NCBI RefSeq assembly: GCF_005405925.1
Contig: NZ_BJHV01000001.1
Location: forward strand, 10,478,001 to 10,542,000
DNA from: Streptomyces antimycoticus
GTDB lineage: Bacteria; Actinomycetota; Actinomycetes; Streptomycetales; Streptomycetaceae
Direction of reading: 5' to 3'
Length of the DNA: 64,000 nucleotides
The stretch's first letter is position 1. Each line of letters opens with the position of its first letter. Below, one piece after another: positions 7,888 to 17,356 of this stretch. A program made the translations under genes and the position numbers. The notes beneath the pieces were generated by a model, which saw nothing but the letters and a program-made list of their open reading frames with translations, was not told the origin of the DNA and did no database searches.

Positions 7888-8880
7888 ATGACGACTCTGT
7901 CCCTTCCCGACGCCCGCGCACTCGTCGCGGCCGCGCTGACCACATGCGGTTATTCCGCCACCGATGTCGAGACCATCGCCGACCACCTGCTCGACTGCGA
8001 ACTACGCGGGCTGTCCTTCGGCGGGCTCGCCCGCGCGCTGTCCATAGCGGAGCGAAGGCGCGCGACCGAGACGCCGCCGCAGCCGATCCGGATCGTGGCC
8101 CAGACGCCGGTGTCCGCCACCGTGGACGGCGGCGACCAGGTGGGCTACCTCGTCGGCATGCACGCACTGGAGCTTGCCGTGGCGAAGGCCCACGCCCAGG
8201 GAGTCGCGGTCGTCGGCGCACGTAACACCTGGTACACCGGGATGTTCTCGTACTACCTCGAAAAGGCCGCGGCAGCCGGCCTCGCCGGGATGATCGCGGG
8301 CAGCGGGCCGGCGGTGGTGGCCCCGCACGGCGGCACCGAAGGCCGGTTCGGCACCAACCCGATCGCGTTCGGTTTCCCGGCCACCCCGGCTCCCGTCATC
8401 TGGGACATCGGCACCTCCACCGTGATGTACGGGGAGGCGAAGCTGAAGGCGCGGCTCGGGGAGAAGCTCGCTTCCGGCCATGCCTACGACGCGGCCGGAG
8501 CGCCGACGCTCGACCCGGCCGCCGCGCTCGAGGGCGCGTTCGGCGTATGGGGCGGCCACAAGGGCTCGGGGCTCGCTCTGGTCGTCCAGCTGCTCGGCAT
8601 GATGTCAGGCGCCGCCGCTGATCCGTCCGGTGTTGCGGATTGCGGCTTTTTCATCGTGCTGTTCGATCCCGGTGTGCTCACCGACGCGGGCGACTACCGC
8701 CGACGGGTCGCGGCCTTCGCCGAATCGGTCCGCGCCACTCGTCCCGTCGAGGGCGGCAGTCCGGTCCGAGTGCCGTTCGACCGCTCGGTGAACTGCCGGG
8801 ACGAGACGCTCCGGCGCGGCACCATCGACGTGCCCGAAGCGGTGGTCACGGCCTTGCGCCGGGAGGCCGCAGGTGTCTGA
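7888..8880 (+). CDS. Ldh-family NAD(P)-dependent oxidoreductase (malate/L-lactate dehydrogenase type)
   Basis: A 330-residue member of the malate/L-lactate/ureidoglycolate dehydrogenase family, which reduces or oxidises 2-oxo/2-hydroxy acids. Family landmarks are the N-terminal helical region (DARALVAAALTTCGYS), GTNPIAFGFPA around residue 160, and GGHKGSGLALVVQLLGMMSG around residues 230-250. I chose ATG 7888 because homologues begin with this helix; the upstream in-frame start at 7828 lies inside the operator. It opens a rightward operon that continues with an LLM monooxygenase and CoA ligase after a 143-bp gap with no ORF of its own. Confidence 0.82.
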   Translation: MTTLSLPDARALVAAALTTCGYSATDVETIADHLLDCELRGLSFGGLARALSIAERRRATETPPQPIRIVAQTPVSATVDGGDQVGYLVGMHALELAVAKAHAQGVAVVGARNTWYTGMFSYYLEKAAAAGLAGMIAGSGPAVVAPHGGTEGRFGTNPIAFGFPATPAPVIWDIGTSTVMYGEAKLKARLGEKLASGHAYDAAGAPTLDPAAALEGAFGVWGGHKGSGLALVVQLLGMMSGAAADPSGVADCGFFIVLFDPGVLTDAGDYRRRVAAFAESVRATRPVEGGSPVRVPFDRSVNCRDETLRRGTIDVPEAVVTALRREAAGV

Positions 8881-9023
8881 GGACGGCGCTCACCGGCTCG
8901 GAGTTGGCCACCGCCCGGGCCGAACCGCGGACACGTCGGCCGCGCCATCTCGCCCGGCACGAGACCTGGCTCGCCCGCCGGCCCCGCTCCCGTAACGGAT
9001 TCCACGCAGAAAGCTGAAAACCC

Positions 9024-10052
9024 ATGATCGAATTCTTCACGGGGCTGCAGCCCCTTCAGGCCGGCGAGACCGATCCCGACCGAATGATCTCCAGGATCAA
9101 GGAACTCGACCGCTCGAACGCCATTGACCGGGTCCTCGTCGGATACTCCTCCACCTGGCCGCACAACCACGCCACCGCACCGTTCGCGCTGGCGGCGTCG
9201 GAGAAGTTCTCGCCCATCGTCGCGCACCGCCCCGGGGTCATGGCGCCGGTGGCCGCCGCACGCTACTTCGCCACCCTGGACGTGCTGGCTCGCGGGAGGC
9301 TCGCCGTCAACGTGGTCGTCGGTGGCTCCGACAAGGATCTGCGACGTGAGTCGGACGACCTGCCCAAGGCCGGACGGTACCGGCGGGCGGTCGAGTACCT
9401 CGACCTCCTGCGCCGCGCCTGGACCGAAACCGAGCCCTTCGACCACCACGGCGAGTACTACACGGCCGAGGCGGTGAAGCTGCAGACCAAGCCGGTGCAG
9501 GGCCAGGTGCCGATCTTCATGGGGGGCGAGAGCGCCGACGCCGTGGACTTCGGCGCCCGCCACGCCGACCTGTACATGCTCTGGGGGGAACCGTTCGCCG
9601 GCACGAAGGAACGCGTCGACCAGGTCACCGCGGCGGCCCAGAGCTATGACCGCCCGATGCGGTTCTCGCTGAGCCTGCGCCTGTTCATCGGTGACACCGA
9701 CGAAGACGCCTGGGCCCAGGCCCGTGCCGTGGAGCGGCAGATCGCCGAGGCCGCCGGAACGTCGACCTTCCTGCGCTCGTCGTCGACCGACACCTCCGTC
9801 GGGCGGCAACGGGCGCTCGCGCTCACCGACCACGAGTTGCACGACGACTGCTTCTGGACCGGGCTGACCAAGCTCCTGGGCGGCTTCGCCAACTCCCAGG
9901 CGCTGGTCGGCACGGAGGAGCGCATCCTGGACACCCTCGGCCGGTACCGGGAGCTCGGAGTCGACACGTTTCTCGTGACGACCGGCGCGGAGGCGGCCTG
10001 GGACCCGTCGTTGGAGGGTTTCCTGGCCCGGGCGAAGAAGGAGCTGGCATGA
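9024..10052 (+). CDS. LLM-class flavin-dependent monooxygenase (SsuD-like)
   Basis: A 342-residue luciferase-like monooxygenase. Conserved stretches include ARGRLAVNVVVGGSDKDLRR (residues 90-109), RYRRAVEYLDLLRRAWTE and PIFMGGESADAVDFGARHAD, all typical of SsuD-like enzymes that need FMNH2 from a partner reductase. A flavin reductase gene lies at the end of the same operon (14346-14818). Its stop overlaps the start of the acyl-CoA ligase by the ATGA tetranucleotide, so translation is coupled. The substrate is unknown. Confidence 0.85.
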   Translation: MIEFFTGLQPLQAGETDPDRMISRIKELDRSNAIDRVLVGYSSTWPHNHATAPFALAASEKFSPIVAHRPGVMAPVAAARYFATLDVLARGRLAVNVVVGGSDKDLRRESDDLPKAGRYRRAVEYLDLLRRAWTETEPFDHHGEYYTAEAVKLQTKPVQGQVPIFMGGESADAVDFGARHADLYMLWGEPFAGTKERVDQVTAAAQSYDRPMRFSLSLRLFIGDTDEDAWAQARAVERQIAEAAGTSTFLRSSSTDTSVGRQRALALTDHELHDDCFWTGLTKLLGGFANSQALVGTEERILDTLGRYRELGVDTFLVTTGAEAAWDPSLEGFLARAKKELA

Positions 10053-11692
10053 CACCCACCATCGCCCGGGGCAATGGCGCCCCGGGCCTGGAGAACTTCT
10101 CCGATCTCGCCGACGGCACGGTCGGCGGCCTCATCGCCGCCCGTGCCGAAGAACATCCGGACAAGCCCGCGCTGGTCTTCGAGGGCAGCGAACTGACCTA
10201 CGGCGCACTCGACGCGGCGGTCACCGACGTGGCGCGCGGTCTCCTGTCGGCAGGCGCCGCCCCGGGCAGCTCGGTCGGGATCTTCCTGCCCAACCGGCCC
10301 GAATACCTGCTCGCCTGGCTCGGAGCGGCCCGCGCCGGCCTCATCGAGGTCCCGATCAACACCGCCTACAAGGGCTCCTTCCTCGACTACGCGATCCGCA
10401 GCACCGGCGTGCGCGTGCTGGTCACCGACGCGGCCCTGCTGGAACTCGTCGCCGACCTGCCCGAAGTACCACCGACACTCAAGACCGTCGTGCTGGTGGA
10501 CGGCGACCGGCCCCACCGCATCCCGCCCGCGGTGACGGTACAGACCTGGAACGACCTGCTCGCAGCCGGCGATCCGGCGGCGGACCTCCCCGGCGTCGCG
10601 CCCAAGGACCCGGTCGCGACCATGCTCACGTCCGGAACGACCGGGCGCAGCAAGGGCGTGGTGTACCCGCACCTGATGCAGCTGGTCGCCGCGCGCGAAT
10701 GCGCGGTGCAGATGGCCACGACCGCCGATGAGCGGCTCTACACGTGTCTGCCGCTGTTCCACGGTGCCGCGCAGATCAACATATCCATGCACGCCTTCTA
10801 CGCGGGGGCGACCGTGGTCCTCGGGCGCCGGTTCAGCGCCAGCAGGTTCTGGGACGAACTGCGCACCCACCGGGTCACCCAGTTCAACGCCCTCGGCTCG
10901 GTCCTGCCGATGCTCCTGGCGCAGCCCCCGTCCGACCGCGATCGCGACCACCGGGCGACGAAGGTGTTCGCCGCACCCGCCCCGCCCCAAGTGCTCCATC
11001 CCTTCGAGGAGCGCTTCGGCGTACACGTCGTCGAGGGCTACGGGCTCACCGAGATCAAGAACGTTCTCTACAACCCCCTCGGCGCCCGGAAGGTCGGCTC
11101 GCTGGGCCTGCCCACCGAATCGTCCCTCCTGGAGATCCACGACGAGTTCGGGAACCGTGCCGCGCCGGGCCAGGCCGGGGAGATCGTGTACCGGCCCCGC
11201 CTGGCGAACATCATGTTCTCCGGCTACCACCGCGATCCCGAAGCGACGCTCGCGACGATGAAGGATCTCTGGTGGCACACCGGCGACCTGGGCTACACCG
11301 ACGAAGACGGCTACTTCTACTTCATCGACCGCAAGAAGGACGCCCTGCGCCGCCGCGGCGAGAACATCTCCTCCCACGAGGTCGAGTCGGTCCTGCTGGC
11401 CTACCCCGGCATCGTGGCCGCTGCCGCCGTCGGCACGCCGTCGGAGCTGGGCGAGGACGAGGTCCTCGCCGTCGTGCAGCTCGAACCCGGCCACGAGCCG
11501 GACCCCATGGGCCTGTTCGCTCACTGCGACCGGTCGATGCCGCACTTCATGGTCCCCCGCTACTACCGCTTCGTGGACCGGCTTCCCGTCACACCCAACG
11601 GCAAGGTGCGCAAACACCAGCTGCGTGACCGGGGCAGCGCCGATGCCTGGGACGCGCTCGCCGCCGGGCTCAAGCCCACCCGCCACGCCTGA
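10049..11692 (+). CDS. AMP-forming acyl-CoA ligase (ANL superfamily, CaiC-like)
   Basis: A 547-residue adenylating enzyme that activates a carboxylic acid as acyl-AMP and then acyl-CoA. The P-loop LTSGTTGRSKGV is at residues 193-204, the A5 motif EGYGLTEIKN near 330, the WHTGDLGY...DRKKD hinge near 412-432, and the catalytic Lys in PNGKVRKHQL near 515. The length and motifs resemble crotonobetaine/carnitine- and fatty-acid-CoA ligases. The start overlaps the LLM gene, and an HMG-CoA-lyase-like gene follows after 9 bp. This order suggests the oxidised acid is activated to a CoA thioester and then cleaved by a retro-Claisen step. Confidence 0.88.
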   Translation: MTPTIARGNGAPGLENFSDLADGTVGGLIAARAEEHPDKPALVFEGSELTYGALDAAVTDVARGLLSAGAAPGSSVGIFLPNRPEYLLAWLGAARAGLIEVPINTAYKGSFLDYAIRSTGVRVLVTDAALLELVADLPEVPPTLKTVVLVDGDRPHRIPPAVTVQTWNDLLAAGDPAADLPGVAPKDPVATMLTSGTTGRSKGVVYPHLMQLVAARECAVQMATTADERLYTCLPLFHGAAQINISMHAFYAGATVVLGRRFSASRFWDELRTHRVTQFNALGSVLPMLLAQPPSDRDRDHRATKVFAAPAPPQVLHPFEERFGVHVVEGYGLTEIKNVLYNPLGARKVGSLGLPTESSLLEIHDEFGNRAAPGQAGEIVYRPRLANIMFSGYHRDPEATLATMKDLWWHTGDLGYTDEDGYFYFIDRKKDALRRRGENISSHEVESVLLAYPGIVAAAAVGTPSELGEDEVLAVVQLEPGHEPDPMGLFAHCDRSMPHFMVPRYYRFVDRLPVTPNGKVRKHQLRDRGSADAWDALAAGLKPTRHA

Positions 11693-11701
11693 GGAAACGC
11701 C

Positions 11702-12636
11702 ATGTCCCTACCCGACGCCGTACGCATCCGGGAGATCGCCCCCCGGCTGACCTTCCAGGACCATGCGGTCCCGACCGACGTCAAGATCGAACTCGTGCGG
11801 CGGCTCGTCGACGCCGGTGTCCGCGCGTTCGAACTGTCCTCCTTCGTCAGGCCCGATCTCGTACCGGGCCTCGCCGACGCCGCGGAGGTGTTCGCCCGCG
11901 TGCCGCGAGTGCCCGGACTCAGCCTCGGCTGCTGCGTCGCCAATCTGCGCGGGCTCGCCCGCGCGATCGACGCTGGGGCCGACACGGCGTACTTCCTGCT
12001 GTCCGCCGACGAGGAGTTCGCCCGCGCCAACATCGGACGGTCCACGCAGGACTCGATGCGCGAACTGGAGCGCATGGCCGCCTACGCCGCGGACCGGAAC
12101 ATCGTGCTCGGCACCTACGTCATCTTCGCCTGGGGTGGGCCGACCGGCCCCCGCGCACCGGCGCGGATCTCGAACCGCTGGCCCGAGGGCTCCTCGACAT
12201 CGGGGTGGACCGCTGGGTTCTCGCGGATTCCGCCGGCTACGCGGCGCCGCCCCAGATGTGCGAACTCGCCACCGCCGCGCTCGCGCACGTGCCGGCGGGG
12301 AACCTGACGGTGCAGGTCCACGACGACCGCGGCATGGGCCTCGCCGCCCTGCTCCCACTCCTCGAACTCGGCATCCACGACATCGACACCTCCCTCGCCG
12401 GCAGCGGTGGCCACCCGGCGATGCCCGGCACCCAGGGCGGCGGTCTGTGCACCGAGGACGCCGTGCAACTGCTCGAACGGTCCGGGGTCGACACCGGTAT
12501 CGACCTGCCCCGCCTGATCGAGACGGCGAACTGGCTCACCGGCGAGGTCGGCGTGCCCGGCGAGGGGTTCGTCCGGCACACCGGCCCCGTACCGAGCGCC
12601 GCCCAGCCCGGCACACCCCTCTCCTTCACCTGGTGA
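11702..12636 (+). pseudogene. HMG-CoA lyase-like protein (DRE-TIM), single frameshift
   Basis: A TIM-barrel protein of the 3-hydroxy-3-methylglutaryl-CoA lyase type. The first frame (IREIAPRLTFQDHAVPTDVK to about 12150) and the -1 frame (GADLEPLARGLLDIGVDRWV to the stop) join into one protein if one C is added to the C run at 12148-12152, giving TGPPRTGADLE. The usual RDGLQ catalytic loop reads RLTFQ, the metal-binding HxH reads QVH, and the lyase loop Cys (GGCPYA) reads GGHPAM. So even when repaired it lacks several residues known to be needed in HMG-CoA lyase. It may catalyse a related aldol cleavage or be inactive. It follows the CoA ligase by 9 bp. Confidence 0.72.
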
Positions 12637-12719
12637 CATCCCATGAGCGTCTTTCGTCATGCGTTTCAGCCACCCCGACCCACACCCGCCGGTTCAACGC
12701 CATTGCTCAAGGAGGACCA

Positions 12720-14216
12720 GTGACGGAAACCCCTGCGCCCACGATCGTCGTCGCCGGCGCCGGGCTGACCGGGCTCTCGGCGGCGATCTCCGCCCGCGAG
12801 GCCGGCGCCCGCGTGGTGCTGCTGGAAAAGGGCAGCCGCGAGGACGTCGGCGGGAACGCCGCCTTTTCCGGCGGGCTGTTCCTGTTCTGCTATGACGGGC
12901 CGGACGATCTGACGTCCATCACGGAGGACTTCGAACCGGGCATGAAAGCCGACCGGATCGAGGCACCCCCCTACACCCGCCAGGCCTACGCGGCCGAGTT
13001 GTCGGCGATGAGCGGCGGCCAAGCCGAGCCGCGGATGGTCGACCGGCTCGCCGAGCGGTCGTTGGACACGGTCCGCTGGTTGGCCGCGAAGGGCGTCCGC
13101 TTCACGTTCAACCGAACCGTGGGGGCCGCGGTCCGCGACGGCGTCCTGCACATTCCACCCGGCCAGATCCTGACGTGCACCGGCGAGGGAATGTCACGCG
13201 GGTTCGAGGTGATCCGGCCCCTGCTGGCGCACGCCGAGCGGATCGGCGTGGAAATCCGCTGGTCCGCACCACTGGTGGAGGTGGTGCGCAGCGACGGTCG
13301 GGTCACCGGTGCCGTGGTCGGCGGCGGCGGTCAGACCGTGCCCGCCGACGCGGTCGTGGTCGCCACCGGCGGCTTCCAGGCCAGCCGGGAACTTCGCCGC
13401 GAGTGCCTGGGGGCGCAGTGGGAGACGGTGCGCCTGCGCGGCACCCGCCTGGCCACGGGCGACGGGATCCAGGCCGCACTTCGCGCCGGGGCGGAGAAGG
13501 CCGGGACCTGGGCGAGCTGCCATTCGGCCGCGGTCGACCCGACCATGCCCTCGCCACAGCGCAGTGAGGCCGCACCGCCCTTCCCGCTGCACGGCTTCTG
13601 GCTCGGCGTACTCATCAACCGCGACGGCGAGCGGTTCGTCGACGAGGGCCCCGGCCCGTGGGTCAAGAACTACTCGAAGATGGGCAAGGCCATCATGCGC
13701 CAGCCGGGATGCGAGGCCTTCGAGATCTTCGACCAGCGCACCGCGGCCCGGGTGGCCGACGAGTTCGCCGGCGCGGCCGAGCCCATCGTCGCGCACAGTG
13801 TCCCGGAACTCGCCGAGCGGATCGGGGTGCCCGCCGACCGGCTGGCGCACACGCTCGAGACGTTCAACAACGCCTGCCCGTCCGGTGACGGCGCGACCGA
13901 AGGCCGCGGCACGGCCGGCATCACACCGCCCAAGTCGGGTTGGGCCTCGCCCCTCGACCAGCCACCGTTCGTCGCCTACCACGCCGTCGCTGGGCTCACC
14001 TTCACCTTCGGCGGCGTCCGGATCGACCCGGACGGGCGGGCGCTCGGCGCGGACGGGACGCCGGTGCCCGGTCTGTACGCGGGCGGCGAGGCTGTGGGTG
14101 GCCTGTTCTACGGCGATTATCCCGGTGGTGCCGCCCTCATGCGCGCCGCGGTGTTCGGCCGCGTGGCCGGAGCCACCGCCGCGCAGGAAACGAAACCTGC
14201 TCCTCACCCGGCCTGA
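12720..14216 (+). CDS. FAD-binding oxidoreductase (fumarate reductase/TcuA-type flavoprotein)
   Basis: A 498-residue flavoprotein of the fumarate reductase/succinate dehydrogenase superfamily; tricarballylate dehydrogenase (TcuA) is the closest type I recognise. The Rossmann GAGLTGLSAA is at residues 13-22, EKGSREDVGGNAAFSGG binds FAD, VVVATGGF is near 215, and GGEAVGGLFYGDYPGG near the C-terminus closes the FAD site. The GTG start follows AGGAGG. It probably desaturates or reduces an acid intermediate of the operon; the exact reaction is unknown. Confidence 0.85.
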   Translation: MTETPAPTIVVAGAGLTGLSAAISAREAGARVVLLEKGSREDVGGNAAFSGGLFLFCYDGPDDLTSITEDFEPGMKADRIEAPPYTRQAYAAELSAMSGGQAEPRMVDRLAERSLDTVRWLAAKGVRFTFNRTVGAAVRDGVLHIPPGQILTCTGEGMSRGFEVIRPLLAHAERIGVEIRWSAPLVEVVRSDGRVTGAVVGGGGQTVPADAVVVATGGFQASRELRRECLGAQWETVRLRGTRLATGDGIQAALRAGAEKAGTWASCHSAAVDPTMPSPQRSEAAPPFPLHGFWLGVLINRDGERFVDEGPGPWVKNYSKMGKAIMRQPGCEAFEIFDQRTAARVADEFAGAAEPIVAHSVPELAERIGVPADRLAHTLETFNNACPSGDGATEGRGTAGITPPKSGWASPLDQPPFVAYHAVAGLTFTFGGVRIDPDGRALGADGTPVPGLYAGGEAVGGLFYGDYPGGAALMRAAVFGRVAGATAAQETKPAPHPA

Positions 14217-14281
14217 GGGGCGCGGAGCAGACCGGACAGGGACGGGCCGCGGCAGAACTCGTCGATCCGGCCCACCATCGC

Positions 14282-14320
14282 CTGGCTGGCTGGCTGGCTG
14301 GCTGCCCGCCCGCCCGCCCG
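14282..14320 (+). repeat. Tetranucleotide repeats CTGG x5 and CCCG x4
   Basis: Five CTGG units (14282-14301) are followed three bases later by four CCCG units (14305-14320), just upstream of the preserved part of the flavin reductase. No start codon lies in frame between the previous stop and the conserved domain, so slippage here may have removed the gene's start. Confidence 0.8.
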
Positions 14321-14345
14321 CACAGCCTCTCGACGCCCGGTCCTC

Positions 14346-14818
14346 GACACCGCGCGTTTTCGGGCCGTCCTCGGGCACTTCCCCAGCGGCATCACCGCCA
14401 TCACGTCGCGCGATGCGCGGGGCAGGCCGGGGGCATGACGGTCGCCTCGTTCACCTCGGTCTCCCTCACCCCTCCGCTGGTGGCGTTCCTGCCCGGCAAG
14501 ACGTCATCGACCTTCCCGGTCATCGCCGAGCGCGGCACCTTCTGCGTGAACGTTCTCGCCACCGACCAGGAGTGGATCTGCCGTGCGCTCTCGGTCTCGG
14601 GAGGCGACAAGTTCGCCGAGGTGCCCCGGCGGCCCGGGCCGCACGGAGACCCGGTCATCGACGGCGCGGTCGCCTGGATCGGCTGCACGATCGAAGCCGT
14701 ACACGATGCCGGTGACCACCGCATCGTCATCGGACGTGTCGACGACCTCGACGCCGACAGCACGGCGTCACCCCTGCTGTTCTTCCAAAGCCGCTACAAC
14801 CAACTCGTATCCGCCTGA
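14346..14818 (+). pseudogene. Flavin reductase (HpaC/SnaC-like), start lost and frameshifted
   Basis: A flavin reductase-like domain that would supply FMNH2 to the LLM monooxygenases. The N-terminal part, DTARFRAVLGHFPSGITAIT, is in one frame and ends at a TGA at 14436. The -1 frame continues with GGMTVASFTSVSLTPPLVAF, NVLATDQEWICRALS and LLFFQSRYNQLVS. One G missing from the run at 14429-14433 explains the break. No ATG, GTG or TTG with a ribosome site precedes the domain in frame, and the CTGG/CCCG repeats lie where the start should be, so two separate lesions may be present. The domain is otherwise well conserved. Confidence 0.7.
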
Positions 14819-14900
14819 TCGGCGAGCGCCGCGCAGTCCCAAGGGACGAGCTCGGAGCCGGGGGCTGCCTCAGTTCGCCGATCGGAGAAGGGCCATCACC

Positions 14901-15680
14901 ATGGACTGCGGAGTTCCGCGCGAGCTGCTCGACGATCTCACGGCGGAGTTCGACTCGCTGCGGACACTCGTCCCCTCGGGGACAAACCTGCGGCTCCCCA
15001 CTCCGGCCGTCGGTTGGGATGTTGGAGCCGGTGTGTCGCACCTGATCGGTTGCGACCTTCTGGCCGAGGAGGCGGTGCGCGCCCCCGGTGACTTCCGGCG
15101 TGCCCGTCCTGCGACGGACGTGGGTCTGGCCGAGCTCCTGGAAGGTCACATCACGGCCCGCAAAGATCTCCCGGTGGAGCGGCTGCGACAGGAATGGGCC
15201 GACGCCTTCGCGGCAATGCTGAGGGCTTTCACGTCCTCGCGTCGGGAGCAGAGGGTTCCCTGGTTCGGGCCGCCGATGAGCCCGGCGACGCTGGCCACCG
15301 CTCGTCTCATGGAGTACTTCGCTCACGGCCAGGATGTCGCCGACGCCCTGAAGATCGTCCGCCGGCCCACGGACCGACTCCGGCACGTCTGTCACCTCGG
15401 GTTCGTCACCTTCGAGTTCAGCTTCGCCAACCGGGGCCTGCCCGTGCCGCCGTCTCCACCGCGCGTCGAACTGCGCCTGCCTAGCGGCCGGTCATGGGCC
15501 CGCGGCCCGGAAGGCGCCGATGCCGTCGTCACCGGCGACGCGCTCGACTTCGCCCTGGTGGTCACCCAACGCAAGCACCCCCTCGACACGTCCCTGACCT
15601 GCCGAGGCGAGGTCGCTGAGCAGTGGCTCGCCATCGCCCAGTGTTTCGCGGGCCCGCCCGGCCCGGGGGCTAGGGGCTAG
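14901..15680 (+). CDS. TIGR03084-family metal-binding protein (maleylpyruvate isomerase-like, DinB fold)
   Basis: A 259-residue protein. The N-terminus (ELLDDLTAEFDSLRTLVPSG, then PTPAVGWDVGAGVSHLIGCD) matches the mycothiol-dependent maleylpyruvate isomerase N-terminal, DinB-like domain. The remainder (ARLMEYFAHGQDVADAL, PTDRLRHVCHLGFVTFEF, DFALVVTQRKH, IAQCFAGPPG) matches the TIGR03084 group. His in SHLIGCD and in FAHGQD are likely metal ligands. ATG 14901 follows GGAGAAGGG. It ends the operon that starts at 7888. Members may work with mycothiol; the reaction is unknown. Confidence 0.82.
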   Translation: MDCGVPRELLDDLTAEFDSLRTLVPSGTNLRLPTPAVGWDVGAGVSHLIGCDLLAEEAVRAPGDFRRARPATDVGLAELLEGHITARKDLPVERLRQEWADAFAAMLRAFTSSRREQRVPWFGPPMSPATLATARLMEYFAHGQDVADALKIVRRPTDRLRHVCHLGFVTFEFSFANRGLPVPPSPPRVELRLPSGRSWARGPEGADAVVTGDALDFALVVTQRKHPLDTSLTCRGEVAEQWLAIAQCFAGPPGPGARG

Positions 15681-15704
15681 GTGGCTCACTGACCTCGGGC
15701 ACGG

Positions 15705-16010
15705 TCGGGCCGTGGTCTCGCGGGCCGGTTCGGACCCGCTGGTCGAAACCGTCCGCAAGACCGGCCATGACCAAGCCATATCCACAGTCCCCGCCCTCTG
15801 GCGGAAGCTCCGGGCCCGCCGCGGCCCCGGCGGGATACTTGTGGACCTCGCGCTGGGGGTGGCGCTTGGCGGGGACCACCCCGCCGACATCGCACCGCTG
15901 CGGTCCGAACCGACCGTCCCGGACCGATCTCCTCCGATCCGGCGGTCTCCCGCTTGTCGACGCCTCACAGTTCGCTGTCGCCGTCGTCCTGACCGATCGC
16001 AGTGGCCCCC
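15705..16010 (+). mobile_element. IS1380-type transposase remnant (N-terminal part)
   Basis: VVSRAGSDPLVETVRKTGHD, GGILVDLALGVALGGDHPAD and IAPLRSEP, followed after a frame change by SDPAVSRL, match the N-terminal ~100 residues of IS1380-family transposases. Frame breaks show it is dead. The rest of the 650-bp gap 15681-16329 shows no gene that I can support, apart from the start signals of the aldo/keto reductase. Confidence 0.65.
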
Positions 16011-16329
16011 GTCGGCTGTCCAACTACGACTATGGACACCCGGCTGCCGCTTCGGCCAGGACTCCGCCCAGTGCGCCACGGCAGGAGGCCGGAAGGCCGG
16101 GTGTCGCGGCACCGGATGCCGCGAGCACCGCCGCGGACAGGGCGCCGTCGCCGCGCTCGACCATGCCCACTGTGCCGAAGATCCCCGGTGCATCCCGTCC
16201 CGCCAGTATCCGGGACTCGCTGCTCGCCGCTGAAATCGCGCTCGCCGCCGAGGAACCCTCTGCCCCCTCAAGAACAAAGTGGCCCCCGCCTTGTACCGTG
16301 CGGATCTGAACATCTGAAAGGAAACCGTC

Positions 16330-17265
16330 GTGAAGACCTTCACCATGCCCGGCACCGACATCCTCGCCCCGAACGTCGTGCTCGGCCTGATGCGTATTAC
16401 CGACAAGACCGACGAGGCCGTCCGCGAACTCGTCCGCACCGCGCGCGATGCGGGCATCGACTTCGTTGACCACGCCGACATCTACGGCGGCGAGCTGCAC
16501 GCTTGTGAACGCCGCTTCGCCGACGCGATGGCGCTGAGCCCGTCGCAGCGCGACGAGATCACGATCCAGACCAAGGCGGGAATCGTGACGGACGGGCCGT
16601 ACTACGACTTCTCTTACGAGCACATCGTCACATCGGTCGAGGGCTCACTCGCGGCCCTGCGGACTGACCGCATCGACATCCTGCTGCTGCACCGCCCCGA
16701 CGCGCTTGTCGAGCCTGAAGAGGTGGCCCGCGCCTTCGATGAGCTCGAATCCTCGGGCAAGGTACGCGCCTTCGGTGTCTCGAACCAGACCCCACGCCAG
16801 ATCGACCTGCTGCGCAGGTACGTGCGTCAGCCCATCGTGGCCAACCAGCTTCAGCTCTCGATCACACACGCGCCGATCATCGCTCAAGGGGTCGCCGCGA
16901 ACATGCTCGCGGAGCAGCAGTCGGCCACCCTCGACGGCGGAGGGATCGTCGACTACTGCCGTCTGAACGACATCACCATCCAGGCGTGGTCTCCCTTCCA
17001 GGCCGGTTTCTTCACGGGTGTCTTCCTCGGCTCGCCGGACTACCCCGAGCTCAACGCCGTTATTGACCGCCTCGCCGGCCAGTACGACGTTCCCCCCATC
17101 GCGATCGCGACTGCCTGGATCACCCGCCACCCCGCTCAGATGCAGGTCGTGCTCGGCACCACCAACCCGGAGCGCGTCGCGGGCGCCGCCCAGGGCTCCG
17201 AACTCCGACTCACCCGGGCCGAGTGGTACGAACTGTTCCGCGCCGCCGGTCACCTCGTTCCCTGA
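16330..17265 (+). CDS. Aldo/keto reductase
   Basis: A 311-residue AKR TIM barrel, NADPH-dependent. The catalytic tetrad is complete: Asp47 and Tyr52 (FVDHADIYGG), Lys82 (QTKAG) and His121 (LLLHRPD). The cofactor-binding C-terminal part contains VVLGTTNPERV near residues 274-284. It resembles the YdhF-type group. The GTG start follows GAAAGGAAACC. It stands alone between two IS1380 fragments, with a broken tetR gene after it, so it and the tetR fragment may have entered as a small block. Confidence 0.85.
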   Translation: MKTFTMPGTDILAPNVVLGLMRITDKTDEAVRELVRTARDAGIDFVDHADIYGGELHACERRFADAMALSPSQRDEITIQTKAGIVTDGPYYDFSYEHIVTSVEGSLAALRTDRIDILLLHRPDALVEPEEVARAFDELESSGKVRAFGVSNQTPRQIDLLRRYVRQPIVANQLQLSITHAPIIAQGVAANMLAEQQSATLDGGGIVDYCRLNDITIQAWSPFQAGFFTGVFLGSPDYPELNAVIDRLAGQYDVPPIAIATAWITRHPAQMQVVLGTTNPERVAGAAQGSELRLTRAEWYELFRAAGHLVP

Positions 17266-17356
17266 ATCCGGATGCGGGGCACCACCTGATCACGCCACGA
17301 ACGATGGCGCGGGTGGTGTCGCCTGTCGGCGCACCGGTACTTCGGAGCGTGGCGGG

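Noticed and set aside
9644..11686. 680-codon minus-strand ORF opposite the LLM and CoA ligase genes
   Set aside because: It is antisense to a well-supported ANL enzyme and has no recognisable motif, so it is a high-GC shadow ORF.
11763..12719. N-terminal extension of the FAD oxidoreductase reading frame
   Set aside because: The open frame continues upstream over the HMG-CoA-lyase gene, but the sequence is Ser/Pro/Arg-rich and non-homologous. GTG 12720 with a ribosome site is the true start.
15712..16309. Stand-alone proteins on either strand in the 650-bp gap
   Set aside because: The only homology is to IS1380 transposase across broken frames; the remaining ORFs are low-complexity.
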